Shown here piece by piece: positions 36,677-51,789 of a DNA stretch of 64,000 nt (position 1 is the stretch's first letter; every line of letters starts with the position of its first letter). The translations under genes were made by a program, and so were the position numbers. The notes beneath the pieces are model-generated. The model did not search any database. It worked only from the letters and a program-made list of their open reading frames with translations, and was not told the origin of the DNA. The stretch comes from Abelmoschus esculentus (Eukaryota; Streptophyta; Magnoliopsida; Malvales; Malvaceae): assembly GCA_035048815.1 (NCBI GenBank), contig JAUCBN010000046.1:9588999-9652998 (forward strand), read 5' to 3'.

Positions 36677-39600
36677 TAAAAAGCGTGTGTGTCTAAATGG
36701 GCTTTGTAGTTAATCTGTTCAAATTTTAACGGAGTAAAAAGATAAAAAATTGAGATTAATTTTTATAATTAGATTCAAAAATCTATAATTAAATATTTGA
36801 ACTCATAAAATTTTATTTAATATCATTTTTAACCTTTATTTGGGGTTTAAAGCTTGCGTGTCTAAATGGGCTTTGTAGTGAATCTGATCGAATTTTAATC
36901 GAATAAAAAGCTAAAAATTTGAGATTAATTTTTATAATTAGATTCAAAAATCCATAATTAACTATTTGAACTCATAAAATTTGATTTAATATTATTTTTC
37001 GATATTTTTTGTCTTTAAAGTGTGCGTGTCCATAATTAACTATTTGAACTCATAAAATTTGATTCAATATCATTTTTTGAACTTTTTTTCGGTTTAAAGT
37101 GTGCGTTTCTAAATTGTCTTTATAGTGAATCTGTTCGAATTTTAACCTATTAAAAAGCAAAAAATTTAAGATTAATTTATATAATTAGATTCAAAAATTC
37201 ATAATTAACTATTTGAACTCATAAAATTTAAATTAATATCATTTTTCGATCTTTTTTTTGGGTTTAAAGCATGCGTGTCTAAATGGGCTTTATAGTAAAT
37301 ATGTTCGAATTTTATTCGAGTAAATAGCTAAAAATTTGACATTAATTTTAATAATTACATTAAAAAATTAATAATTAACTATTTGAACTCATAAAATTTG
37401 ATTCAATATCATTTCTCGAACTTTTTTGGGGGGTTAAAGCGTGTGTGTCTAAATTGTCTTTATAGTGAATCTCTTCGAATTTTAACCGAGTAAAAAGCAA
37501 AAAATTTGGGATTAATTTATATAATTAGATTCAAAAATTCATAATTAACTATTTGAACTCATAAAATTTAAATTAATATTATTTTCGATATTTTTCTTGG
37601 TTTAAAGCGTGCGTGTCTAAATGGGCTTTTATAGTGAATCTGTTCGAATTTTAATTGAATAAAACGCTAAAAATATGACATTAATTTTAATAAGTAGATT
37701 CAAAAATCCATAATTAACTATTTGAACACTTAAAATTTGAGATTAATTTTTATAATTAGATTCAAAAATCTATAATTAAATATTTGAACTCATAAAATTT
37801 TATTTAATATCATTTTTAACCTTTATTTGGGGTTTAAAGCATGCGTGTCTAAATTGGCTTTGTAGTGAATCTGATCGAATTTTAATCGAATAAAAAGCTA
37901 AAAATTTGAGATTAATTATTATAATTAGATTCAAATATCTATAATTAACTATTTGAACTTATAAAATTTGATTTAATATTATTTTCGATCTTTTTGGGGG
38001 GTTTAAAGTGTGTGTGTCTAAATGGGCTTTATAGTGAATCAGTTCGAATTTTAACCGAGTAAAAAGTTAAAAATTTGAGATCAATTTTTATAATTTGGTT
38101 CAAAAGTCCATAATTAACTATTTGAACTCATAAAATTTGATTTAATATCATTTTTCGATCTTTTTTTGGGTTTAAAGCGTGTGTGTCTAAATAGGCTTTA
38201 TAGTGAATATGTTCGAATTTTAACCGAGTAAAAAGAAAAAATTGGAGATTATTGTATATAATTAGATTAAAAAATTTGTAATTAACTATTTGAACTCATA
38301 AAATTTGATTTAACATCATTTTTCCATTTTTTTGGGGTTTAAAGCATGTTTGTCTAAATCGGCTTTATTGTGAATTTGCTGAATTTTAACCGAGTAAAAA
38401 GATAAAAATTTGAGCTTAATTTTTATAATTAGAATGAAAAATCCATAATTAAATATTTGAACTCATAAAATTTGATTTAATATGATTTTTCTATCCGTTT
38501 TTTTGGTTTAAAGCGTGTGTGTCTAAATGGGCCTTATAGTGAATCTTTTCGAATTTTAACCGAGTAAAAAGCTAAAAATTTGAGATTAATTTTTATAATT
38601 AGATTCAAAATCCATAATTAACTATTTGAACTCATAAAAACATGATTTAATATCAATTTTCGATCTTTTTTTGGGGTTTAAAGCGTGTGTGTCTAAATGG
38701 GCTTTATAGTGTATCTGTTCTAATTTCAGTTGGGTAAAAAACAAAAAATTTGATCTTAATTTATATAATTATATTCAAAAATTTGTAATTAACTATTTGA
38801 ACTCATAAAATTTGATTTAATATCATTTTTCGATCTTTTTTGGGTTTAAAGCGTTTGGGTCAAAATTGGCTTTATAGTGAATCTGTTGAATTTTAACCGA
38901 GTAAAAAGCTTAAATTTTGATATTAATTTTTATAATTAAATTCAAAAATCCATAATTAACTATTTGAACTCATAAAACTTGATTTAATATCATTTTTCGA
39001 TCTTTTTTTTGGGTTTAAAGCATGTGTGTCTAAATGGGCTTTATAGTGAATCTGTTCGAATTTTAACCGAATAAAAAGCTAAAAATTTGAGATCAGTTTT
39101 TATTATTAGATTCAAAAATTCATAATTAAATATTTGAACTCATAAAATTTGATTTAATACCATTTTTTCGATTTTTTTGGGGGTTTAAAACATGTGTACT
39201 TAAATGGGCTTGATAGTGAATCTGTTCGAATTTTAACCGAGTAAAAAGCATAAAATTTGAGATTAATTTTTATAATTAGATTCAAAAATCCATAATTAAC
39301 TATTTGAACTCATAAAATTTGATTAAATATTATTTTTAGATCTGTTTTTGGGTTTAAAGCGTTTGTGTCTAAATAGGCTTTATAGTGAATCTGTTCTAAT
39401 TTTAATCTAGTAAAAAGCAAAAAATTTGATATTAATTTATATAATTAGATTCAAAAATTTGTAATTAACTATTTGAACTCATAAAACTTGATTTAATATA
39501 ATTTTTTGATTTTTTTTTGGGTTTAAAGCGTTTGTGTCTGAATTGGCTTTATAGTGAATCTCTTGAATTTCAACCGAGTACAAAGCTTAAAATTTGAGAA

Positions 39601-42600
39601 TAATATTTATAGTTAGATTCAAAAATCCATAATTAACTATTTGAACTCATAAAACTTGATTTAATATCATTTTTCGATCTTTTTTTTTTGGGTTTAAAGC
39701 ATGTCTGTCTAAATGGGCTTTATAGTAAATTTGTTAGAATTTTAACCGAATAAAAAGCTAAAAATTTGAGATAAATTTTTATAGTTAGATTCAAAAATCC
39801 ATAATTAACTATTTGAACTCATAAAATTTGATTTAATATAATTTTTCGATATTTTTTTGGGTTTTAAAGCATGCGTGTCTAAATGGGCTTGATAGTGAAT
39901 CTGTTCGAATTTTAACCAAGTAAAAAGCTTAAAATTTGAGATTAATTTATATAATTAGATTCAAAATCTATAATTAACTATTTGAACTCATAAAGTTTGA
40001 TTAAATATTATTTTTCGATCCTTTTTTGGGTTTAAAGCATATGTATCTAAATGGGCTTTATAGTGAATTTATTAGAATTTTAACTCAGTAAAAAGCTAAA
40101 AATTTGAAATTAATTTTTATAATTAGATTCAAAAATCCATAATTATCTATTTGAACTCATAAAATTTGACTTAATATCATTTTTCGATCTTTTTTGGGTT
40201 TAAAGCGTGTGTGTCTAAATGGGCTTTATAGTAAATCTCTTCTAATTTTAATCGAGTAAAAAGCAAAAAAATTGATATTAATTTATATAATTAGATTCAA
40301 AAAATTTTAATTAACTATTTGAACTCATAAAATTTGATTTAATATCATTTTTCGATCTTTTTTGGGATTAAAACGTTTGGGTCTAAATCGGCTTTATAGT
40401 GAATCTGTTGAATTTTAACCGAGTACAAAGCTTAAAATTTGAGAATAATTTTTATAATTAGATTAAAAAATCCATAATTCACTATTAGAACTCATAAAAC
40501 TTGATTTTATATAATTTTTTTTATCTTTTTTGGGTTTAAAGCGTGTGTGTCTAAATGGGCATTATAGTGTATCTGTTCGAATTTTAAACAAGTAAAAAGC
40601 TAAAAATTGGAGATTAATTTTTATAATTAGATTAGAAAAATCCATAATTAACTATTTGAACTCATAAAACTTGATTTAATATCATTTTTCGATCTTTTTT
40701 TGGGTTTAAAGCATGTCTGTCTAATTGGGCTTTATAGTAAATTTGTTCGAATTTTAACCGAATAAAAAGCTAAAAATTTGAGATCAATTTCTATAATTAG
40801 ATTCAAAAATCCTTAATAAACTATTTGAACTCATAAAATTTGATTTAATATAATTTTTTGATATTTTTTTGGGTTTTAAAGCATGCGTGTCTAAATGGGC
40901 TTGATAGTGAATATGTTCAAATTTTAACCGAGTAAGAAGCTTAAAATTTGAGATTAATTTATATAATTAGATTCAAAAATCCATAATTAACTATATGAAC
41001 TCATAAAATTTGATTTAATATTATTTTTCGATCTTCTTTTGGGTTTAAAGCATGTGTATATAAATGGACTTTATAGTGAATCTGTTCGAATTTTAACTCA
41101 GTAAAAAGCTAAAAATTTGAAATTAATTTTTATAATTAGATTCAAAAATCTATAATTAACTATTTGAACTAATAAAATTTGACTTAATATCATTTTTCGA
41201 TCTTATTTGGGTTTAAAAAGTGCGTGTCTAAATGGGCTTTATAGTGAATTTGTTCTAATTTTAACCGAGTAAAAAGAAAAAAATTTGAGATTAATTTATA
41301 TAATTAGCTTCAAAAAATTTTAATTAACTATTTGAACTCATAAAATTTGATTTAATATCATTTTTCGATCTTTTTTGGGTTTAAAGCGTTAAATCGGCTT
41401 TATAGTGAATCTGTTGAATTTTAACCGAGTACAAAGCTTAAAATTTGAGAATAATTTTTATAATTAGATTGAAAAATCCATAATTCACTATTTGAACTCA
41501 AAAAACTTGATTTAATATCAGTTTTCGATCTTTTTTATTGAGTTTAAAGCATGTGTGTATATAGTGCATCTGTTCGAATTTTAACCGAATTAAAAGCTAA
41601 AAATTTGTGATCAATTTTTATAATTAGATTTAAAATCCATAATTAACTATTTGAACACATAAAATTTGATTTAATATCATTTTTCGATATTTTTGGGGGT
41701 TTAAAGCATCTGTGTCTAAATGGGCTTGATAGTGAATCCGTTCGAATTTTAACAGAGTAAAAAGCTTAAATTTGAGATTAATTTATATAATTAGATTCAA
41801 AAATACATATTTAACTATTTGAACTCATAAAATTTGATTTTAATATTATTTTTCGATTTTTTTGGGTTTAAAGCATTTGTATTTAAATGGGCTTTATAGT
41901 GAATCTGTTCGAATTTTAACACAGTAAAAAGCTAAAAATTTGAGATTAATTTTTATAATTAGATTCAAAAATTTGTAATTAACTATTTGAACTCATAAAA
42001 TTTGATTTAATATCATTTTTCGATCTTTTTTGGGTTTAAAGTGTTTGTGTCTAAATGGTCTTTATAGTGAATCTGTTCGAATTTTAACCGATTAAAAAGC
42101 TAAAAATTTATGATTAATTTTTATAATTAGACTCAAAAATCCATAATTAACTATTTGAACTCATAAAATTTGATTTAATATCATTTTTAGATCTTTTTTG
42201 GGTTTAAGGCATGTGTATCTAAATGGGATTTATAATGAATCTGTTCGAATTTTAGCTCAGTAAAAGGTTAAAAATTTGAGATTAATTTATATAATTAGAT
42301 TCGAAAATCTATAATTAACTATTTGAACTCATAAAATTTGACTTAATATCATTTTTCGATCTTTGTTGGGTTTAAAGCGTGTGTCTCTAAATGGGCTTTA
42401 TAGTGAATCTGTTCTAATTTTAACCGAGTAAAAAGCAAAAAATTTGATATTAATTTATATAATTAGATTCAAAAATTTGTAATTAACTATTTGAACTCAT
42501 AAAATTTGATTTTATGTCATTTTTCGATGTTTTTGGGTTTAAAGCTTTTGGGTGTAAATTGGCTTTATAGTGAATCTGTTGAATTTTAACCGAGTACAAA

Positions 42601-43749
42601 GCTTAGAATTTGAGATTATTTTTATAATTAGATTAAAAAATCCATAATTCACTATTTGAACTCATAAAACTTGATTTTATATAATTTTTTGATCTTTTTT
42701 GGGTTTGAAGCGTGCGTGTCCAAATGGGCTTTACAGTGAATTTGTTCTAATTTTAACCGAGCAAAATCCATAATTAAGTATTTGAACTCATAAAATTTGA
42801 TTTAATATCATTTTTCGATCTTTTCTAGGTTTAAAGTGTTTGTGTCTAAATGGCCTTTATAGTGAATCTGTTCGAATTTTAACGAATTAAAAAGCTAAAA
42901 ATTTGAGATTAATTTTTATAATTAGATTCAAAAATCCATAATTAACCATTTGAACTCATAAAATTTGATTTAATATCATTTTTCGATCTTTTTTGGGTTT
43001 AAAGTGTTTGTGTCTAAATGGTCTTTATAGTGAATCTGTTCGAATTTTAACCGATTAAAAAGCTAAAAATTTGAGATTAATTTTTATAATTAGACTCAAA
43101 AATCCATAATTAACTATTTGAACTCATAAAATTTGATTTAATATTATTTTTCGATCTATTTTTTTGGTTTAAGGCATGTGTATCTAAATGGGATTTATAA
43201 TGAATCTGTTCGAATTTTAGCTAAGTAAAAAGCTAAAAAATTGAAATTAATTTTTATAATTAGATTCAAAAATCTATAATTAAGTATTTGAACTCAAAAA
43301 ATTTGACTTAATATCATTTTTCGATCTTTTTTGGGTTTAAAGCGTGTGTGTCTAAATTGGCTTTATAGTGAATTTATTGGAATTTTGACCGAGTAAAAAG
43401 CTAAAAATTTGAGATTAATTTTTATAATTAGATTCAGAAATACATAAATAACTATTTGAACACATAAAATTTGATGTAATATCATTTTTCGATCTTTTTC
43501 TTGGTTTGAAGCGTGTGTGTCTAAATGGGATTTACAGTGAATCTGTTGGAATTTTAACGAGTAAAAATCTAAAAATTTGAGATTAATTTTTATAATTAGA
43601 TTTAAAAATACATAATTAACTATTTGAACTCATAAAATTTAATATTATTTTTTGAACTTTTTTGGGTTTAAAGCGTGTGTATCTAAATGAGCTTTATAAT
43701 GAAACAGCTAAATTTTAACCTAGTAAAAAGCTAAAAATTTGAGATTAAT

Positions 43750-46000
43750 TTTTATAATTTGGTTCAAAATTCCATAATTAACTATTTTAACTCATAAAAT
43801 TTGAATCAATATCATTTTTCGATTTTTTTTTGGGTTTAAAGCGTGCTTATCTGAATGGGCTTTATGGTGAATCTGTTCGAATTTTAACCATGTAAAAAGC
43901 TAAAAATTTGATATTAATTTTTATAATTAGAGTGAAAAATCCATAATTAACTATTTGAACTCATAAAATTTGATTTAATATCCTTTTTCGAACTGTTTTT
44001 TGGGTTTAAAGTGTGCGTGTCTAAATTGGCTTTGTATTGAAACTGTTAAATTTTAACCGAGTAAAAAGCTAAAAATTTGAAAATGTTTTTTGTAATTTGG
44101 TTCAAAAGTCCATAATTAACAATTTGAACTCATAAAATGTGATTCAATATCATTTTTCGAACTTTTTTTTGGGTTTAAATCGTGCGTGTCTAAATTTTCT
44201 TTATAGTGAATCTGTTCCAATTTTAACCGAGTAAAAAGCAAAAAAATTGAGATTAATTTATATAATTAGATTCAAAAATTCATAATTAACTATTTGAACT
44301 CATAAAATTTAAATTAATATCAATTTTTGATCTTTTTTTTGGTTTAAAGCATGCGTGTCTAAATGGGCTTTGTAGTGAATCTGTTCGAATTTTAATCGAG
44401 ATAAAGCTAAAAATTTGACATTAATTTATATAATTAGATTAAAAAATCCATAATTAACTATTTGAACTCATACAATTTGAATTAATATCATTTTTCGATC
44501 TTTTTTTTGGGGTTTAAAGCGTGTGTGTCTAAATGGGCTTTATAGTGAATCTTTTTGAATTTTAATCGAGTAAATAGCTAAAAATTTGAGATTAATTTTT
44601 ATAATTAGATTCAAAAATTCATAATTAACTATTTGAACACATAAAATTTGATTTAATATCATTTTTCGATCTTTTTCTTGGTTTAAAGCGTGTGTGTCTA
44701 AATGGGATTTACAGTGAATCTGTTGGAATTTGAACGAGTAAAAAGCTAAAAATTTGAGATTAATTTTTATAATTAGATTCAAAAATACATAATTAACTAT
44801 TTGAACTCATAAAATTTGATTTAATATCATTTTTTGGTTTAAAACGTGTTTGTCTAATTGGCCTTTATAGTAAATCTGTTCGAATTTTAACCGAGTAAAA
44901 AGCTAAAAATTTGAGATTAATTTCTCTAATTAGATTTAAAAATCCATAATTTAACTATTTGAACTCATAAAATTTGATTTAATATTATTTTTCGATCTTT
45001 TTTTGGGTTTAAAGTGTGCGTGTCTAAATTGCCTTTATATTGAATTTGTTCGAATTTTAACCGAGTAAAAAGCTAAAAATTTGAGATTAATTTTTATAAT
45101 TTGGTTCAAAAGTCCATAATTAACTATTTTAACTCATAAAATTTGAATAAATATCATTTTTCGAATTTTTTTTGGGTTTAAAGCGTGCTTATCTTAATGG
45201 GCTTTATGGTGAATCTGTTTGAATTTTAACCGTGTGAAAAGCTAAAAATTTGAGATTAATTTTTATAATTAGAGTGAAAAATACATAATTAACTATTTGA
45301 ACTCATAAAATTTGATTTAATATCCTTTTTCGAACTGTTTTTTGGGTTTAAAGTGTGTGTGTCTAAATGGGTTTTGTATTGAATCTGTTCGAATTTTAAC
45401 CAAGTAAAAAGCTAAAAATTTGAAAATATTTTTTGTAATTTGGTTCAAAAGTCCATAATTAACAATTTGAACTCATAAAATTTGATTCAATATCATTTTT
45501 CGAACTTTTTTTTGGGTTTAAAGCGTGCGTGTCTAAATTTTCTTTATAGTGAATCTGTTCGAATTTTAACCGAGTAAAAAGCAAAAAAAATGAGATTAAT
45601 TTATATAATTAGATTCAAAAATTCATAATTAACTATTTGAACTCAAAAAATTTAAATTAATATCAATTTTTGAACTTTTTTTTTGGTTTAAAGCGTGCGT
45701 GTCTAAATGGGCTTTGTAGTGAATCTGTTCGAATTTTAATCGAGTAAAAGCTAAAAATTTGACATTAATTTATATAATTAGATTAAAAAATCCATAATTA
45801 ACTATTTGAACTCATAAAATTTGAATTAATATCATTTTTCGATCTTTTTTTTGGGTTTAAAGCATGTGTGTCTAAATGGGCTTTATAGTGAATTTGTTTG
45901 AATTTTAATCGCGTAAAAAGCTAAAAATTTGAGATTAATTTTTATAATTAGATTCAAAAATCAATAATTAACTATTTGAAATCATAAAATTTTATTTAAT
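43750..46000 (+). repeat. Eight-monomer higher-order repeat, about 1342 bp, about 1.7 copies
   Basis: The unusual monomer with GCGTGCTTATCT, TTTATGGTGAATCTG, AGAGTGAAAAAT and ATCCTTTTTCGAACTG occurs at 43841 and again at 45183, an offset of 1342 bp. The following monomers (TTTGTAATTTGGTTCAAAAG, then TTTATATAATTAG variants) follow in the same order. Point differences between copies show it is older than the 3785-bp repeat at the window end. Confidence 0.7.
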
Positions 46001-49000
46001 ATTATTTTTCGATCTTTTTTTGTTTTTAAAGAATTTGTATATCATTTTTCGATCTTTTTTGGGTTTATAGCGTGTGTATGTAAATGAGCTTTATAATGAA
46101 TCTGCTAAATTCTAACCTAGTAAAAAGCTAAAAATTTGAGATTAATTTTATAATTAGATTCAAAATCTATAATTAAATATTTGAACTCATAAAATTTGAT
46201 TTAATATCATTTTTCGATCTTTTATGGTTTTAAAGCATGTGTGTCTAAATGAGGTTTATGGTGTATCTGTCAAATTTTAACCTAATAAAAAGCTAAAAAT
46301 TTGAGATTAATTTTTATAATTAGATTGATAAATCCATAATTAACTATTTGAACTCATAAAATTTGATTTAAAATCATTTTCGATATTTTTTTGGGGTTTA
46401 AAGCGTGTGTGCCTAAATGGCCTTTATAGTTAATTTATTCGAATTTTAACCTAGTAAAAAGCAAAAAAATTGAGATTAATTTTTATAATTAGATTAAAAA
46501 AATCCATAATAAACTATTTGAACTCATAAAATTTGATTTAATATCATTTTTCGATCTGTTTTTGGTTTAAAGCGTGTGTGTGTCTAAATGGGCTTTATAG
46601 TGAATCTGTTAAAATTTTAACCGGGTAAAAAGCTAAAAATTTGAGATTAATTTTTATAATTAGATTCAAAAATCCATAATTAACTATTTGAACATAAAAA
46701 ATTTGATTTAATATCATTTTTCGATCTTTTTGTTTGGTTTAAAGCGTGCTGGTCTAAATGGGTTTTACAGTGAATCTGTTGGAATTTTAACCGAGTAAAA
46801 AGCTAAAAATTAGAGATTAATTTCTATAATTAGATTCAAAAATCTATAATTAACTATTTGTTCTCCTAAAATTTGATTTAATATCATTTTTCAGTCTCTT
46901 TTTTAGGTTTAAAGTATGCGTGTTTGAATGAGCTTTATAGCAAATCTGTTCGAATTTTAACCGAGTAAAAAAGTAAAAATTAGAGATTAACTTGTATAAA
47001 TAGGTTCAAAAATCCATAATAAACTATTAGAACTCATAAAATTTTATTTAATATCATTTTTCGATCTTTTTTTGGGGTTTAAAGCGTGCGTGTACAAATG
47101 GGCTATATAGTGAATCTGTTCAAATTTTAACCGAGTAAAAAGCTAAAAAATTGAGATTAATTTTTATAATTAGATTCAAAAATCCATAACTAACTATTTG
47201 AACTCATAAAATTTGATTTAATATCATTTTTCGATCTTTTTTTCGGGTTTAAATCGTGCGTGTCTAAACGGGCATTATAGTGAATCTGTTCGAATTTTAA
47301 CAATGTAAAAAGCTAAAAATTTGAGATTAATTTTTATAATTAGATTCAAAAATCCATAATTAACTTTTTGGACTCATAAAATTTGATTTAGTACCGTTTT
47401 TCGATATTTTTTTGGGTTTAAAGCTTGTGTGTCTAAATGGGCTTTATAGTGAATTTGTTTGAATTTTAACCGAGTAAAAAGAAAAAAAAATTGAGATTAA
47501 TTTATATAATTAGATTGAAAAAATCCATAATTAACAATTTGAACTCATAAAATTTGATTTAATATCATTTTTCGATCTATTTTTTGGTTTAAAGCGTGTG
47601 TGTCTAAATGGGCTTTGTAGTGAATTTGTTCGAATTTTAACTGATTAAAAAGCTAAAAATTTGAGTTTAATTTTTATAATTAGATATAAAAATTAATAGT
47701 TAACTATTTAAACTCATAATATTTGATTAAATATTATTTTTCGATGATTTTTTGGGTTTTAACCGAGTAGAAAGCTAAAAATTAGAGATTAATTTCTATA
47801 ATTAGATTCAAAAACCTATAATTAACTATTTAAACTCATAAAATTTTATCTAATATCATTTTTCGATATTTTTTTAGGTTTAAAGCGTGCGTTTCTAAAT
47901 GAGTTTTATAGCAAATCTGTTGGAATTTTAACCGAGTAAAAAGAAAAAATTAGATATTAAGTTGTATAATTAGGTTCAAAAGTCCATAATTAACTATTTG
48001 AACTCATAAAATTTGATTTACTATTATTTTTAGATCTTTTTTGGGTTTAAAGCTGTGTGTCTAAATGGGCTTTATAGTGAATCTGTTAGAATTTTAACCG
48101 AGTAAAAAGCTAGATATTAGTGATTAATTTTTATAATTAGATTTAAAAACCTATAACTAACTATTTGAACTCATAAAATTTGATCTAATATTATTTTTCG
48201 ATATTTTTTTAGGTTTAAAGCGTGCGTGTCTAAATGAGCTTTATAACAAATCTGTTCGAATTTTAACCGAGTAAAAAGCTAAAAATTAGATATTAAGTTG
48301 TATAATTAGGTTCAAAAGTCCATAATTAACTATTTGAACTCATAAAATTTGATTTAATATAATTTTTCGATCTTTTTGTTGGGTTTAAAGTGTGTTTGTC
48401 TAAATGGGCTTCATAGTGAATCTGTTCGAATTTTAACCAATTAAAAGGCTAAAAATTTTAGATTAATTTTTATAATTAGATTCAAAAATTCATAATTAAC
48501 TACTTGAACTCATAGAACTTGATTTAATATCATTATTTGATCTTTTTTTTGGTTTAAAGCGAGCGTGTCTAAATGGGCTTTATAGTGAATCTATTCGAAT
48601 TTTAACCAAATAAAAAGCTAAAAATTTTAGATTAATCTTTATAATTAGATTCAAAAATTTATAATTAGCTATTTGAACTTATAAAACTTGATTTAATATC
48701 ATTTGTTGATCTGTTTTTTTGGGTTTAAACCGTGCGTGACTAAATGGGCTTTATAGTAAATCTATTCGTATTTAATTGAATAAAAAGCTAAAAAATTGAG
48801 ATTAATATTTATAATTAGATTCAAAAATCCATAAGTAACAATTTGGACTCATAAAATTTGATTTAATATCATTTTTCGATCTGTTTTTTTTGGTTTAAAG
48901 CGAGTCTGTCTAAATGGGCTTTAAAGTGAATCTAGTTGAATTTTAACCGAGTAAAAAGCTAAAAATTTGAGATTAATTTTTATAATTATATTCGAAAATC

Positions 49001-51789
49001 CATAATTAACTATTTGAACTCATAAAATTTGATTTAATATTATTTTCAATCTTTTTTTAGGTTTAAAGTGCGTGTGTCTAAATGGGCTTTATAGTGAATT
49101 TGTTTGAATTTTAACTAAGTAAAAAGCTAAGAATTTGAGATTAATTTTTATAATTAGATTCAAAAATCCATAATTAACTATTTGAACTCATAAAATTTGA
49201 TTTAATATTATTTTTCAATCTTTTTTTAGGTTTAAAGCGTTTGTGTCTAAATGGGCTTTATAGTGAATTTGTTTTAATTTTAACTGAGTAAAAAGAGAAG
49301 AATTTGAGATTAATTTTTATAATTAGATTCAAAAATCCATATTTAACTATTTGAACTCATAAAATTTGATTTTATATTATTTTTCGATCTTTTTGTTGGG
49401 TTTAAAGTGTGTGTGTCTAAATGAGCTTTACGGTGAATATGTTCAAATTTTAACCGAGTAAAAAGCTAAAAATTTGAGATTAATTTTTATAATTTGGTTC
49501 AAAAGTCCAAAATTAACTATTTTAAATCATAAAATTTGTTTCAATATCATTTTTCGATCTTTTTTTTTTTGCGTTTAAAGCGTGCGTGTCTAAATGGTCT
49601 TTATAGTGAATCTGTTCGAATTTTAACCGAGTAAAAAGCAAAAAATTTGAGATTAATTTAGATAATTAGATTCAAAAAATTTTAATTAATTACTTGAACT
49701 CATAAAATTTGATTTAAAATCATTTTTCCATCTTTTTGAGGGGGATTAAAGCATGTGTGTATCTAAATGGGCTTTATAGTGAATCTGTTGAATTTTAACC
49801 TAGTAAAAAGATAAAAATTTGAGATTAGTTTTTATAATTAAATTCAAAAGTCCATGATTAACTCGTTGAGCTCATAAAACTTGATTTAATATCATTTTTT
49901 GATATTTTTTTGGGTTTAAAGCGTTTGTGTGTAAATGGGCATTATAGTGAATCTGTTAGAATTCTAACCGAGTAAAAAACTAAAAATTTGAGATTAATTT
50001 TTATAACTAGATTCAGAAATACATAATTAACTATTTGAAATCATAAAATTTGATTTAATATCATTTTTCGATCTGTTTTTGGTTTAAAGCGTGTGTGTGT
50101 CTAAATGGGCTTTATAGTGAATCTGTTAAAATTTTAACCGGGTAAAAAGCTAAAAATTTGAGATTAATTTTTATAATTAGATTCAAAAATTCATAATTAA
50201 CTATTTGAACATATAAAATTTGATTTAATATCATTTTTCGATCTTTTTGTTTGGTTTAAAGCGTGCAGGCCTAAATGGGTTTTACTATGAATCTGTTGGA
50301 ATTTTAACCGAGTAAAAAGCTAAAAATTAGAGATTAATTTTTATAATTAGATTCAAAAATCTATAATTAACTATTTGATCTCATAAATTTTGATTTAATA
50401 TCATTTTTCGATCTCTATTTTAAGTTTAAAGCATGCGTGTCTAAATGAGCTTTTTAGCAAATCTATTCGAATTTTAACAGAGTAAAAAAGTAAAAATTAG
50501 AGATTAAGTTGTATTATTAGGTTCAAAAGTACATAATTATCTCTTTGAACTCATTAAATTTTATTTAATATCATTTTTTGTTCTGTTTTTGGGGTTTAAA
50601 GCGTGCGTGTATAAATGGGCTTTATAGTGAATCTGTTCAAATTTTAACTGAGTAAAAAGCTAAAAATTTGAGATTAATTTTTATAACTAGATTCAAAAAT
50701 CCAAAATTAACTATTTGAACTCATAAAATTTTATTTAATATCATTTTTCGATCTTTTTTCTGGTTTAAATCGTGCGTGTCTAAATGGGCTTTATAGTGAA
50801 TCTGTTTAAATTTTAACGATGTAAAAAGCTAAAAATTTGAGATTAATTTCTATAATTAGATTCAAAAATCGATGATTAACTATTTGGACACATAAAATTT
50901 GATTTAATATCATTTTTCGACCTTTTGTTGGGTTTTAAAGCTTGTGTGTCTAAATGGGCTTTATAGTGAATCTGTTAGAATTTTAACCGAGTAAAAGGCT
51001 AAAAATTAGAGATTAATTTCTATAATTAGATTCAAAAATCTATAATTAACTATTTGAACCCATAAAATTTGATCTAATATCATTTTTTGATTTTTTTTAG
51101 GTTTAAAGCGTGTGTCTAAATGAGCTTTATAACAAATCTGTTCGAATTTTAACGAGTAAAAAGCTAAAAATTAAATATTAAGTTGTATAATTTGGTTCAA
51201 AAGCCCATACTTAACTATTTGAACTTATAAAATTTGATTTAATATAATTTTTTGATCTTTTTGTTGGGTTTAAAGTGTGTTTGTCTAAATGGGCTTCATA
51301 GTGAATCTATTCGAATTTTAACCGATTAAAAAGTTAAAAGTTTTAGATTTATTTTTATAATTAGATTCAAAAATTCATAATTAACTATTTGAACTCATAA
51401 AATTTGATTTAATATTATTTTTCGATCTTTTTTGGGTTTAAAACGTGTGTGTCAAAATGGGCTTTATAGTGAATTTGTTCGAATTTTAACCGAGTAAAAA
51501 GCAAAAAATTTGAGATTAATTTATATAATTAGATTCAAAAATTTAGAATTAACTATTTGAACTCATAAAATTTGATTCAATATCATTTTTTGATCTTTTT
51601 TTTGGGTTTAAAGCGTGTGTGTCTAAATGGGCTTTATAGTAAATCTGATGAATTTTAACCGAGTAAAAAGCTAAAAGTTGGAGATTAATTTTTATAATTA
51701 GATTCAAAAGTCCATAATTAACTATTTTAACTCCTAAAATTTGATTTAATATAATTTTCCGATCTTTTTTTGGGTTTAAAGCGTGTGTC

